From Betaproteobacteria bacterium (GTDB taxonomy: Bacteria > Pseudomonadota > Gammaproteobacteria > Burkholderiales > SG8-41): DNA of 13,475 nucleotides. Positions 1 through 6,321 of this stretch are shown here, one piece after another. The stretch spans positions 1 to 13,475 of the forward strand of contig JANXRI010000417.1 of the NCBI GenBank assembly GCA_025353085.1. Direction: 5' to 3'. The position numbers and the translations under genes are program-made. Numbering within the stretch: the first letter of the stretch is position 1; every line of letters begins with the position of its first letter. The notes below the pieces were generated by a model, which saw nothing but the letters and a program-made list of their open reading frames with translations, was not told the origin of the DNA and ran no database searches.

Positions 1-826
1 CGGCGCGCACGCCGTTCGCTTCGAAAAACTTGGCGGCGGCCTGTAGTGACTGATGCGCGGTGGCGATCACGCGGTTTTCAGTGCGGGCGAACACCTTGTC
101 GCCGGGCTTGGGCGTTTCCGCGAGTTCGCCGCGGATGCCGCGTTCAAGCGTTGCGAGCACCGCTGCTGGAATTTTGCATTCGTAACGATTGAGGATATCC
201 AGCGCGTCTTGATACGTGGTTGGGTCCGGCGCGCAGGGGCCTGATGCGATATGCGTCGGATCGTCGCCGGTCACGTCGGAAATCACGAGCGCGAGGATTT
301 GTGCTTGGCATGCGGCGGCCAGGCGGCCACCCTGGATCAACGATAAGTGTTTCCGGACGGTGTTGATTTCCTGGATCATCGCGCCGCAGCGCAGAAGCTC
401 TTTGGTGACGGCTTTGAGATCAGCCATCGTTATCGACTCGTCCGGCAGGCTCAGCAGCGCCGAGCCGCCGCCAGACACCAGCACGAGCAGCAAATCGTCT
501 TTCGACAACCGTTTGACACTTTCGAATATGCGCTTCGCCGCGGTTTCGCCGGCTTCATCCGGCACCGGATGGCCGGCCTCGATAACGCTGATGCGATTCG
601 TCAGCAATCCATGCGCGTAGCGCGTGATGACGGTGCCTTCAAGCGGCGCGCCCGCCGGCCAATGTTGTTCAACCGCGAGCGCCATCGACGCCGCGGCTTT
701 GCCTGCGCCCACGACCAACGTGCGGCCTTTTGGCGGAGTCGGCAAATGCGCGGGCACGATGCGCAACGGGTCGGCCCCAGCAACCGCGGCGTTAAAGCTT
801 CCGAGTAATAATTCGCGGGGGGACAT
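1..826 (-). CDS. Glycerate 2-kinase (GckA/TtuD, MOFRL family), N-terminal part, cut by the window edge
   Basis: Family role: ATP-dependent phosphorylation of D-glycerate to 2-phosphoglycerate in the cytoplasm, feeding glyoxylate/serine or tartrate carbon into lower glycolysis. Seen: an open frame of 275 codons from ATG at 826 to the left edge. It carries VGAGKAA (residues 39-45), EAGHPVPD (83-90), the glycine-rich SGGGSAL (118-124), INTVRKHLS (154-162) and SDVTGDDPTHIASGP (183-197), all hallmarks of the family's N-terminal domain (DUF4147). The C-terminal MOFRL domain would lie beyond the edge. Older annotation calls such proteins hydroxypyruvate reductase (TtuD); the glycerate kinase reading is better supported. 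The ATG was chosen because the protein then begins with the usual short lead-in MSPRELLLGSFNAAV. No Shine-Dalgarno sequence is visible before it. It lies downstream of uvrA on the same strand, separated by a repeat hairpin. Confidence 0.9.
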   Translation of the reverse strand, partial: MSPRELLLGSFNAAVAGADPLRIVPAHLPTPPKGRTLVVGAGKAAASMALAVEQHWPAGAPLEGTVITRYAHGLLTNRISVIEAGHPVPDEAGETAAKRIFESVKRLSKDDLLLVLVSGGGSALLSLPDESITMADLKAVTKELLRCGAMIQEINTVRKHLSLIQGGRLAAACQAQILALVISDVTGDDPTHIASGPCAPDPTTYQDALDILNRYECKIPAAVLATLERGIRGELAETPKPGDKVFARTENRVIATAHQSLQAAAKFFEANGVRA

Positions 827-847
827 TCGTTGTTGGTGGTTGTGGTT

Positions 848-941
848 GGTGATTCGGTGATTCAGTGATTCAGTGATTGGGTGATTCAGTTGGCCTGTGG
901 GCACGATTTTAATCACCCAATCACTTAATCACCCAATCACC
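848..941. repeat. Inverted array of 8-bp repeats forming a long hairpin
   Basis: On the plus strand 848-887 is five tandem copies of an octamer with consensus RGTGATTS. The complementary array lies at 911-941. Positions 856-886 can pair with 911-941 at 28 of 31 positions, including 15 consecutive pairs (872-886 with 911-925), around a 24-nt loop (887-910). It fills the 122-bp gap between the uvrA stop and the glycerate kinase start. No T-run follows the stem in either direction, so it is not a canonical intrinsic terminator. It could still limit read-through or protect the uvrA mRNA 3' end. This is a simple-sequence inverted repeat of unknown origin. Confidence 0.85.
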
Positions 942-948
942 AGCCCTC

Positions 949-3846
949 TTAAACCAGCACATTCTTAAGATACTGCCCCGTATGGCTTGCCGCATTCTTC
1001 GCGATCACTTCAGGCGCGCCTTCCGCGATGATACGACCGCCGCCATCGCCGCCTTCGGGACCCAGATCGATGACCCAGTCGGCGGTTTTGATGACGTCGA
1101 GATTATGTTCGATAACCACTACGGTGTTGCCATGGTCGCGCAAGCGGTGCAGCACGCGCAGCAGCAAATCGATGTCGTGGAAATGCAGGCCGGTGGTCGG
1201 CTCGTCGAGAATGTACAAAGTGCGGCCGGTGTCCCGCTTGGAGAGTTCGAGCGACAGTTTCACGCGCTGCGCTTCGCCGCCGGAGAGTGTCGTCGCGCTC
1301 TGGCCGAGCGTGATGTAGCCAAGACCGACGTCTAACAGCGTATGCAATTTGCGCGCGATCACCGGTACCGCCCCGAAAAATTCGGCCGCCTGCTCGACCG
1401 TCATCGCCAGCACTTGCGTGATGCTTTTGCCTTTGTAGTGCACTTCGAGCGTTTCGCGGTTGTAGCGCTGGCCGTGGCAGACTTCGCACGACACGTAGAC
1501 GTCAGGCAGGAAATGCATTTCGACTTTGATTACACCGTCGCCCTGACACGCTTCGCAGCGGCCGCCTTTAACGTTGAACGAAAAACGCGCGGGGCCGTAG
1601 CCACGTTCGCGCGCCATGGGCACGCCGGCGAACATTTCGCGAATCGGCGTGAACAATCCCGTGTAAGTCGCCGGGTTGGAACGGGGCGTGCGCCCGATCG
1701 GGCTTTGATCGACGTTGACCACCTTGTCGAAATGCTCTAGCCCCTGGATTGCCGTGTGCGCGGCCGGTTCGGCCGTGCTGCCATAGAGGTGGCGCGCGGC
1801 CGCGGAGTACAGCGTGTCGTTTATCAATGTCGACTTACCGGAGCCCGACACGCCGGTTACACACACGAGCAGGCCAACCGGCACATTGACCGCAACGTCT
1901 TTCAAATTATTGCCGCGCGCGCCCTCGATGCCGAGCATGCGCTTCGGATCCGGTTTATGCCGCAGGCCCGGCACTTCAATGCGACGGCGGCCGGTCAAAT
2001 ACTGGCCCGTCAAGGATTCCGGCGTGTTGCGGATATCCTCGGGCGTGCCTTGCGCGATGATGCGGCCCCCGTGCTCGCCGGCGCCAAGCCCGATATCGAC
2101 GACGTGATCGGCATGCTCGATCGCCTCCTGGTCGTGCTCGACGACGATCACGGTGTTACCGATATCGCGCAGACGTTTCAAGGTGTCGAGCAGCCGCGCG
2201 TTGTCGCGCTGATGCAAACCGATCGACGGCTCGTCGAGTACGTACATCACGCCGGTCAACCCCGAGCCGATCTGGCTCGCGAGCCGGATGCGCTGCGCTT
2301 CACCACCCGAGAGCGTGTCAGCCGAGCGGTCGAGCGACAAATAATCGAGACCGACGTCGTTCAGGAAGGTAACGCGGTTGCTGATTTCCTTGACGATGCG
2401 ATCGGCGATCGCCATTTTGTTGCCCGGCAGCTGTACCTCGCCGAAAAAAACCGCCGCCTGCTTGAGCGGCAGCGCGCTCAATTCATAAATCGCGCGGCCG
2501 GCGACGCGCACATGGCGCGCTTCGCGTCGTAGCCGCGTGCCATCGCACTCGGGACAGACCTGGCCGTTGAGATATTTTGCCAGTTCCTCGCGCACGACCA
2601 GTGAGTCGGTCTCGCGATAACGCCGCTCGAGATTCGGAATGATGCCCTCGAAGGTATGCTCGCGCTGCGTCTTGTTGCCGCGCTCGCCAATGTAGATGAA
2701 CTTGATCTTGTCGGTTCCCGAGCCATGCAACACCGCGTTTTGAATGGGCGCTGGCAGATTCTCGAACGGCGTTTCAAGATCGAATTTGTAATGCGCAGCC
2801 AGACATTGCAGCATTTGAAAATAGAACTGATTGCGTTTGTCCCAGCCGCGAATCGCGCCCGCGGCGAGCGTCAGATGCGGGCAGGCGACGACGCGTTTGG
2901 GATCGAAGAAGCTGATGTGCCCGAGCCCGTCGCAGCGCGGACAGGCGCCCATCGGGTTGTTGAACGAAAATAGTCTCGGCTCGAGTTCAGGTAGCGAATA
3001 GGTGCACACAGGGCACGCGAATTTCGCCGAAAACAAATGTTCGTGTCCGCTATCCATTTCGACCGCGAGCGCGCGGCCGTCCGAATGGCGCAGCGCGGTT
3101 TCGAAGGATTCGGCGAGCCGCTGCTTCAATTCAGGGCGGACTTTCAGCCGATCGACGACGACTTCCACCGTGTGCTTGATGTTCTTCTTGAGTTTCGGCA
3201 ACTCGTCGATTTCATGCACCTTGCCGTCGATGCGCACGCGCACGAAGCCTTGAGCGCGCAGTTCGTCGAGCAAATCGACCTGCTCGCCTTTGCGGCCGAC
3301 GATCAGCGGCGACAGGATCATGAGCCTGGTGTCGGCGGGCAGTTCGAGCACATGGTCGACCATCTGCGCGACGCTTTGCGCTTCGAGCACGATGTTGTGG
3401 TCGGGGCAGTACGGGTCGCCGACGCGCGCAAAGAGCAGCCGGAGGTAATCGTGGATTTCGGTGACGGTGCCGACGGTCGAGCGCGGATTGTGGCTGGTGG
3501 CTTTCTGCTCTATTGAAATCGCCGGCGACAAACCTTCGATCAGATCGACGTCGGGTTTTTCCATCATCTGCAGAAACTGGCGGGCGTAAGTCGACAACGA
3601 TTCGACGTAACGGCGTTGGCCTTCCGCATAAAGCGTGTCGAATGCAAGCGAGGACTTGCCCGAACCCGAAAGTCCGGTGATCACGACGAGTTGATTGCGC
3701 GGCAGGTCGAGGCTGATGTTCTTGAGGTTGTGTGTACGCGCGCCGCGCACGCGGATCAAGCCCGCGCTTTTTACGGCGGCGACGGGATCAGGGGTCTGCA
3801 GTTGCACGACGGTGGAACGAGGGTTAGGCAAGGTCTGGACGCTCAA
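949..3846 (-). CDS. uvrA: UvrA, excinuclease ABC subunit A
   Basis: UvrA is the damage-recognition ATPase of nucleotide excision repair. It dimerises, loads UvrB at lesions and then leaves. Seen in 965 residues: Walker A GLSGSGKSS (58-66), zinc module C278/C281-C302/C305, ABC signature LSGGEAQRI (512-520), Walker B VLDEPS (536-541); then the second half with GVSGSGKST (665-673), zinc finger C764/C767-C787/C790, LSGGEAQRV (854-862) and ILDEPT (879-884). All nucleotide and zinc ligands are intact. E. coli UvrA has 940 residues; here about 30 non-conserved residues precede the family start IRVRGARTHNLKNI. The chosen start is TTG at 3846, with AGCAGG about 6 nt upstream. Internal GTG or TTG starts (codons 14, 30) are possible. 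It is divergent from the MFS gene. No CTGT-N8-ACAG LexA box was seen upstream. Confidence 0.97.
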   Translation of the reverse strand: MSVQTLPNPRSTVVQLQTPDPVAAVKSAGLIRVRGARTHNLKNISLDLPRNQLVVITGLSGSGKSSLAFDTLYAEGQRRYVESLSTYARQFLQMMEKPDVDLIEGLSPAISIEQKATSHNPRSTVGTVTEIHDYLRLLFARVGDPYCPDHNIVLEAQSVAQMVDHVLELPADTRLMILSPLIVGRKGEQVDLLDELRAQGFVRVRIDGKVHEIDELPKLKKNIKHTVEVVVDRLKVRPELKQRLAESFETALRHSDGRALAVEMDSGHEHLFSAKFACPVCTYSLPELEPRLFSFNNPMGACPRCDGLGHISFFDPKRVVACPHLTLAAGAIRGWDKRNQFYFQMLQCLAAHYKFDLETPFENLPAPIQNAVLHGSGTDKIKFIYIGERGNKTQREHTFEGIIPNLERRYRETDSLVVREELAKYLNGQVCPECDGTRLRREARHVRVAGRAIYELSALPLKQAAVFFGEVQLPGNKMAIADRIVKEISNRVTFLNDVGLDYLSLDRSADTLSGGEAQRIRLASQIGSGLTGVMYVLDEPSIGLHQRDNARLLDTLKRLRDIGNTVIVVEHDQEAIEHADHVVDIGLGAGEHGGRIIAQGTPEDIRNTPESLTGQYLTGRRRIEVPGLRHKPDPKRMLGIEGARGNNLKDVAVNVPVGLLVCVTGVSGSGKSTLINDTLYSAAARHLYGSTAEPAAHTAIQGLEHFDKVVNVDQSPIGRTPRSNPATYTGLFTPIREMFAGVPMARERGYGPARFSFNVKGGRCEACQGDGVIKVEMHFLPDVYVSCEVCHGQRYNRETLEVHYKGKSITQVLAMTVEQAAEFFGAVPVIARKLHTLLDVGLGYITLGQSATTLSGGEAQRVKLSLELSKRDTGRTLYILDEPTTGLHFHDIDLLLRVLHRLRDHGNTVVVIEHNLDVIKTADWVIDLGPEGGDGGGRIIAEGAPEVIAKNAASHTGQYLKNVLV

Positions 3847-3857
3847 CTAAACCTGCT

Positions 3858-3863
3858 AATATA
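3858..3863 (-). promoter_or_regulatory. Possible uvrA -10 box (TATATT) with Shine-Dalgarno
   Basis: On the minus strand TATATT lies 12 nt before the TTG start, followed by AGCAGG as ribosome binding site. At 17-bp spacing the -35 position reads TATGTT, which is poor, and it falls inside the left terminal repeat of the 3873-4137 element. With this -10 the transcript leader would be only a few nucleotides long, so the real promoter may lie further into the element. Low confidence. Confidence 0.3.
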
Positions 3864-3872
3864 CCGGACTTG

Positions 3873-3893
3873 GAGTGCCTAACATATTGAAAC
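3873..3893 (+). repeat. Left terminal inverted repeat of the palindromic element
   Basis: A 21-bp arm starting GAGTGCCTAACATATTG. It pairs with 4117-4137 with a single mismatch (T at 3887 against C at 4123). It overlaps the -35 position of the putative uvrA promoter. Confidence 0.85.
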
Positions 3894-4047
3894 GCGCGAT
3901 GCGCTGTTACGATTTTGGCTCAGAACGCGAAGCAAGGCACGATGCCTAGTCATCTAGGCTAGTGGCTTGCGACAATGTTATGAGCCAAAACTCGTGCCAG
4001 CCCGAAGGGTTGCAGCCAGAATCGGCGCTGGCCGCGTTGCTCGTCTT

Positions 4048-4068
4048 GGCAATAGAACGACTATTGCC
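4048..4068. repeat. Perfect 8-bp hairpin inside the palindromic element
   Basis: GGCAATAG (4048-4055), loop AACGA, CTATTGCC (4061-4068). It is the apical stem of the right-hand compound arm of the element. Confidence 0.75.
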
Positions 4069-4116
4069 TTCACCGGGCGCCTTGCCATCACCAATTTCTG
4101 GCTGCAACGCACACGT

Positions 4117-4137
4117 GTTTCACTATGTTAGGCACTC
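4117..4137 (-). repeat. Right terminal inverted repeat of the palindromic element
   Basis: A 21-bp arm complementary to 3873-3893. It ends 26 bp before the chosen MFS start, and an out-of-family ATG (4125) lies within it. It therefore forms part of the MFS gene's 5' region. Confidence 0.85.
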
Positions 4138-4163
4138 TTGCTCCTCCCCAGCCGAATTTACTG

Positions 4164-5552
4164 ATGTCTTTGAGTAATCGCATGAGCCGCATTGAGTTGC
4201 GGGCCAGCTTGAGCCTTGCCAGCATTTTCGGCCTTCGCATGCTCGGCATGTTTGTGATTCTGCCGGTGTTCGCGATCTACGCTGAGCATCTGCAAGGCGG
4301 CGATAATCTGACGCTCGTCGGTGTTGCGCTCGGCGCCTACGGGTTGACGCAGGCCATACTGCAGATTCCGTTCGGCTGGATGTCCGACCGCATTGGCCGC
4401 AAGCCGGTTATCTATATTGGCCTCGCGATTTTTGCGTTGGGCAGTTTCGTCGCCGCATTCGCCGACGATATTTACATCGTCATCCTGGGCCGCGTTTTGC
4501 AAGGCGCCGGCGCGATTTCCGCGGCGGTGATGGCAATGGTCGCCGACCTCACGCGCGAAGAACAGCGCACGAAGGCGATGGCGATGATCGGCTCGACGAT
4601 CGGGCTGACCTTCGCCATATCGCTGGTTGCAAGTCCTTGGCTCAGTCATATCATCGGCGTACCGGGCATCTTCGCCATGACCGGCGTGCTCTCACTGCTC
4701 GCGATAGTCGTGGTTTATGCGGTGACGCCGGATGTGCCGAAACAAACGGACGTGTCGGCTGGCCGCGATAATGCGCCGGCAGCCCCGGGCTTTTTCGCCG
4801 TGCTGTGTGACTCGCAGCTTGCGCGCCTCAACTTCGGGATCCTCGCGCTGCATGCCGTCTTAATGGCGCTCTTCATTGTGGTGCCCCTTTCGTTGCGCGA
4901 AGTCGGCCTGCCGGTCGGCGAGCACTGGCGGATTTATCTGCCGGTAATGCTCGGCTCATTCGTGCTGATGGTGCCGGCCATTCTGCTCGCCGAGCGGCGC
5001 GGGCGCGTCAAGATGATCTTTGTGGGCGCCGTCGCACTTTTGCTTGCCGGCCAGCTCACGATGCCGTGGCTATTGGGCAGCGTCGCCCGGATCAGCGTAT
5101 TTCTGCTGATTTTTTTTACTGCGTTCAACGTGCTCGAAGCGATGCTGCCGTCGCTGACTTCGAAGTTGGCACCCCCCATTGCCAAGGGCACCGCAATCGG
5201 TGTTTACAGCAGCGTGCAGTTTCTCGGCACCTTCATCGGGGCTGCGTGCGGCGGCTTTCTATATCAGCAGTTCGGCGCGCGCGGCGTTTTTCTGTTCGAC
5301 TTTGCGTTGCTGTTCATCTGGCTGGTGCTGGCCGCCGGCATGCAGGCGCCGGCGCGGATGTTGACGCGCACTTACCCGCTGCCGGTGCTCGACAACCAGC
5401 AAGCCAGCTCGTTGCTGCAGACGCTGCGCGCGCAGCCGGGCGTGCGCGACGTGCAACTGGCGCCTGCCGAGCGCACCGCTTATCTTAAAGTCGACGCGAC
5501 GCGATACGACGAACGCGTCGTGTTACGATTGATCGAAGATTTGACCTATTGA
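4164..5552 (+). CDS. yajR: YajR-like MFS transporter with C-terminal ferredoxin-like domain
   Basis: An inner-membrane major facilitator superfamily protein of about 462 residues, close in length and sequence to E. coli YajR (454); the substrate is not established. Seen: a hydrophobic twelve-helix pattern beginning with a first helix containing FGLRMLGMFVILPVFAIYA; MFS motif A as GWMSDRIGRKP; the family segments LGRVLQGAGAISAAVMA and EAMLPSLTSKLAPP; then a soluble C-terminal domain after about residue 395 (VLDNQQASSLLQTL... TAYLKVDATRY), matching the YajR YAM domain, a ferredoxin-like fold. Start choice: ATG 4164 (MSLSNRM) aligns with the YajR N-terminus; ATG 4182 (MSRIELR) is equally possible; neither has a strong ribosome site. 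ATG 4125 lies in the terminal repeat of the element and adds unconserved residues. It is divergent from uvrA and upstream of ssb. Confidence 0.92.
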   Translation: MSLSNRMSRIELRASLSLASIFGLRMLGMFVILPVFAIYAEHLQGGDNLTLVGVALGAYGLTQAILQIPFGWMSDRIGRKPVIYIGLAIFALGSFVAAFADDIYIVILGRVLQGAGAISAAVMAMVADLTREEQRTKAMAMIGSTIGLTFAISLVASPWLSHIIGVPGIFAMTGVLSLLAIVVVYAVTPDVPKQTDVSAGRDNAPAAPGFFAVLCDSQLARLNFGILALHAVLMALFIVVPLSLREVGLPVGEHWRIYLPVMLGSFVLMVPAILLAERRGRVKMIFVGAVALLLAGQLTMPWLLGSVARISVFLLIFFTAFNVLEAMLPSLTSKLAPPIAKGTAIGVYSSVQFLGTFIGAACGGFLYQQFGARGVFLFDFALLFIWLVLAAGMQAPARMLTRTYPLPVLDNQQASSLLQTLRAQPGVRDVQLAPAERTAYLKVDATRYDERVVLRLIEDLTY

Positions 5553-5591
5553 GCATTTCACATAATGGATGACAGTCGGAACGAGCAATCC

Positions 5592-5645
5592 CTCACCCTC
5601 TTCCGAAGGGTGAGAATGGCACTAACTCGCTGTCGCGAATTAGTG
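5592..5645 (+). other. Two adjacent hairpins between the MFS gene and ssb
   Basis: Hairpin 1: CTCACCCT (5592-5599) with AGGGTGAG (5607-5614), 8 bp perfect. Hairpin 2: CACTAA-C-TCGC (5620-5630) with GCGA-A-TTAGTG (5635-5645), 10 pairs with one mismatch, loop TGTC. Hairpin 1 has no T-tract, so a terminator reading is weak. Hairpin 2 ends 14 nt before the ssb Shine-Dalgarno and could shape the ssb leader. The remaining gap shows no clear sigma-70 promoter. Confidence 0.45.
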
Positions 5646-5659
5646 AAAGATCAATAATT

Positions 5660-5664
5660 GGAGG
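5660..5664 (+). promoter_or_regulatory. Shine-Dalgarno of ssb (GGAGG)
   Basis: GGAGG lies 5 nt before ATG 5670. It fixes the ssb start there and rules out the in-frame TTG at 5658, which overlaps it. Confidence 0.85.
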
Positions 5665-5669
5665 CCGCA

Positions 5670-6137
5670 ATGGCATCAGTAAATAAAGTGATTTTGGTTG
5701 GCAATCTCGGCAAGGACCCCGAATCGCGTTTTCTGCCGGACGGCGGCGCCGTGTGCAATTTCAGCATTGCCACCACTGACAAATGGAAAGACAAAAGCGG
5801 TGAGCAGCAGGAGCGCACTGAATGGCACCGCATCTCAACCTTCAACAAGCTCGCCGAAATCTGCGGCGAATATCTGAAGAAGGGCTCGCAGGTTTACGTC
5901 GAGGGCCGGCTGCAGACGCGCAAGTGGCAGGACAAGGAAGGCCAGGATAAGTACACGACCGAGATCATCGCCGATCGCATGCAAATGCTCGGTTCGCGCG
6001 CCGGCGGTTCCGAGTCGATGGGGCGCAGTGAACCCAAGGCGGCGGCAGCAGCAGCGCCAGCAGGCGGCGCCAAGCCGGCGGCCAAAAAAGGCGGCGGCGC
6101 TTCGTTCGACGATATGGACGACGACATTCCATTCTAA
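5670..6137 (+). CDS. ssb: Single-stranded DNA-binding protein
   Basis: SSB coats single-stranded DNA in replication, recombination and repair, and recruits partner proteins through its acidic C-terminal tip. Seen in 155 residues: N-terminal OB fold (about 1-108) starting MASVNKVILVGNLGKDPE, with W39, W53 and W86 at positions typical of the DNA-stacking tryptophans; an Ala/Gly/Lys-rich linker (about 110-145); and the canonical tip DDMDDDIPF. The length is slightly under E. coli SSB (178) because the linker is short. The start is set by GGAGG 5 nt upstream. The linker contains an A6 run (6084-6089) in GCC AAA AAA GGC. Unusually, the tip-plus-stop DNA is repeated twice downstream of the stop (separate entry). 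The MFS-ssb gap has two hairpins but no obvious terminator. Confidence 0.98.
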   Translation: MASVNKVILVGNLGKDPESRFLPDGGAVCNFSIATTDKWKDKSGEQQERTEWHRISTFNKLAEICGEYLKKGSQVYVEGRLQTRKWQDKEGQDKYTTEIIADRMQMLGSRAGGSESMGRSEPKAAAAAAPAGGAKPAAKKGGGASFDDMDDDIPF

Positions 6138-6185
6138 AAGCGGACGACATTCCGTTTTAATGCGGACGATGACATTCCGTTCTGA
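6138..6185 (+). repeat. Two extra tandem copies of the SSB acidic-tip and stop codons
   Basis: The end of ssb (6114-6137) encodes MDDDIPF-stop. Immediately after, 6138-6160 encodes DDIPF-TAA (from 6143, in the -1 frame of ssb) and 6161-6185 encodes DDDIPF-TGA (from 6165, in the ssb frame). Copies 1 and 3 differ in the tip only at GAC/GAT, CCA/CCG and TAA/TGA. Copies 2 and 3 differ by one whole GAT codon, TTT/TTC and TAA/TGA. All substitutions are therefore synonymous or stop-to-stop. The copies have no start codon or ribosome site of their own. Confidence 0.85.
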
Positions 6186-6223
6186 CGCGGTCACCCCGTA
6201 GATTGCAGCAGTGCAAGACCGCG
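6186..6223 (+). terminator. Possible hairpin terminator downstream of ssb
   Basis: CGCGGTC (6186-6192) pairs with GACCGCG (6217-6223). TTGCA (6203-6207) pairs with TGCAA (6212-6216) around GCAG, giving a 12-pair coaxial stem with a 10-nt bulge on the left side. No T-run follows, so it may act only as a 3'-end stabiliser. It separates ssb from pta. Confidence 0.35.
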
Positions 6224-6321
6224 CATATTGAGTTGACCTAAGCTGCTAATTGGAAATCCGTTCACGGCATTCCACTTGTGCGGCCTGATGTGCGCGACCA
6301 CTTTAAGCGAAACACATCGAC

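Larger units (their letters stand above)
3873..4137. mobile_element. 265-bp palindromic element with 21-bp terminal inverted repeats (MITE-like or structured RNA/DNA)
   Basis: The ends 3873-3893 and 4117-4137 are inverted repeats matching at 20 of 21 positions (core GAGTGCCTAACATA). Inside are two compound stem systems. Left: 3913-3922/3981-3990 (TTTTGGCTCA, perfect) encloses 3932-3940/3962-3970 (8 of 9) and 3944-3949/3954-3959 (GCCTAG/CTAGGC). Right: 4009-4021/4096-4108 (GTTGCAGCCAGAA, 13 bp perfect) encloses 4024-4028/4077-4081 and 4048-4055/4061-4068 (GGCAATAG/CTATTGCC, loop AACGA). The trinucleotide TTG flanks both sides (3870-3872 and 4138-4140), a possible short target duplication. No transposase or credible ORF is inside. 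It occupies nearly all of the uvrA/MFS divergent intergenic region. The structure is seen; calling it a mobile element is inference. Confidence 0.6.

Noticed and set aside
848..941. Intrinsic terminator or CRISPR array reading of the octamer array
   Set aside because: There is no T-run after the stem on either strand. The units are 8 bp, contiguous and without spacers, so it is not CRISPR.
3877..4133. Integron attC-like cores: GCCTAAC (3877-3883) and GTTAGGC (4127-4133) fit the RYYYAAC/GTTRRRY consensus
   Set aside because: The spacing (about 257 bp) is longer than the usual attC range, the pairing extends outside the cores as a terminal repeat, and no cassette ORF or integrase is nearby.
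3847..4163. LexA (SOS) operator for uvrA
   Set aside because: No CTGT-N8-ACAG or close variant was found in the divergent region by eye; a motif scan would be needed for degenerate sites.
3962..4177. Open frame of 71 codons within the palindromic element
   Set aside because: It runs across inverted-repeat arms into the MFS start, has no ribosome site and resembles no protein family; it is a by-product of the palindrome sequence.
5658..5669. Upstream in-frame TTG start for ssb
   Set aside because: It overlaps the GGAGG ribosome site; the family start MASVNKVILVGN begins at ATG 5670.
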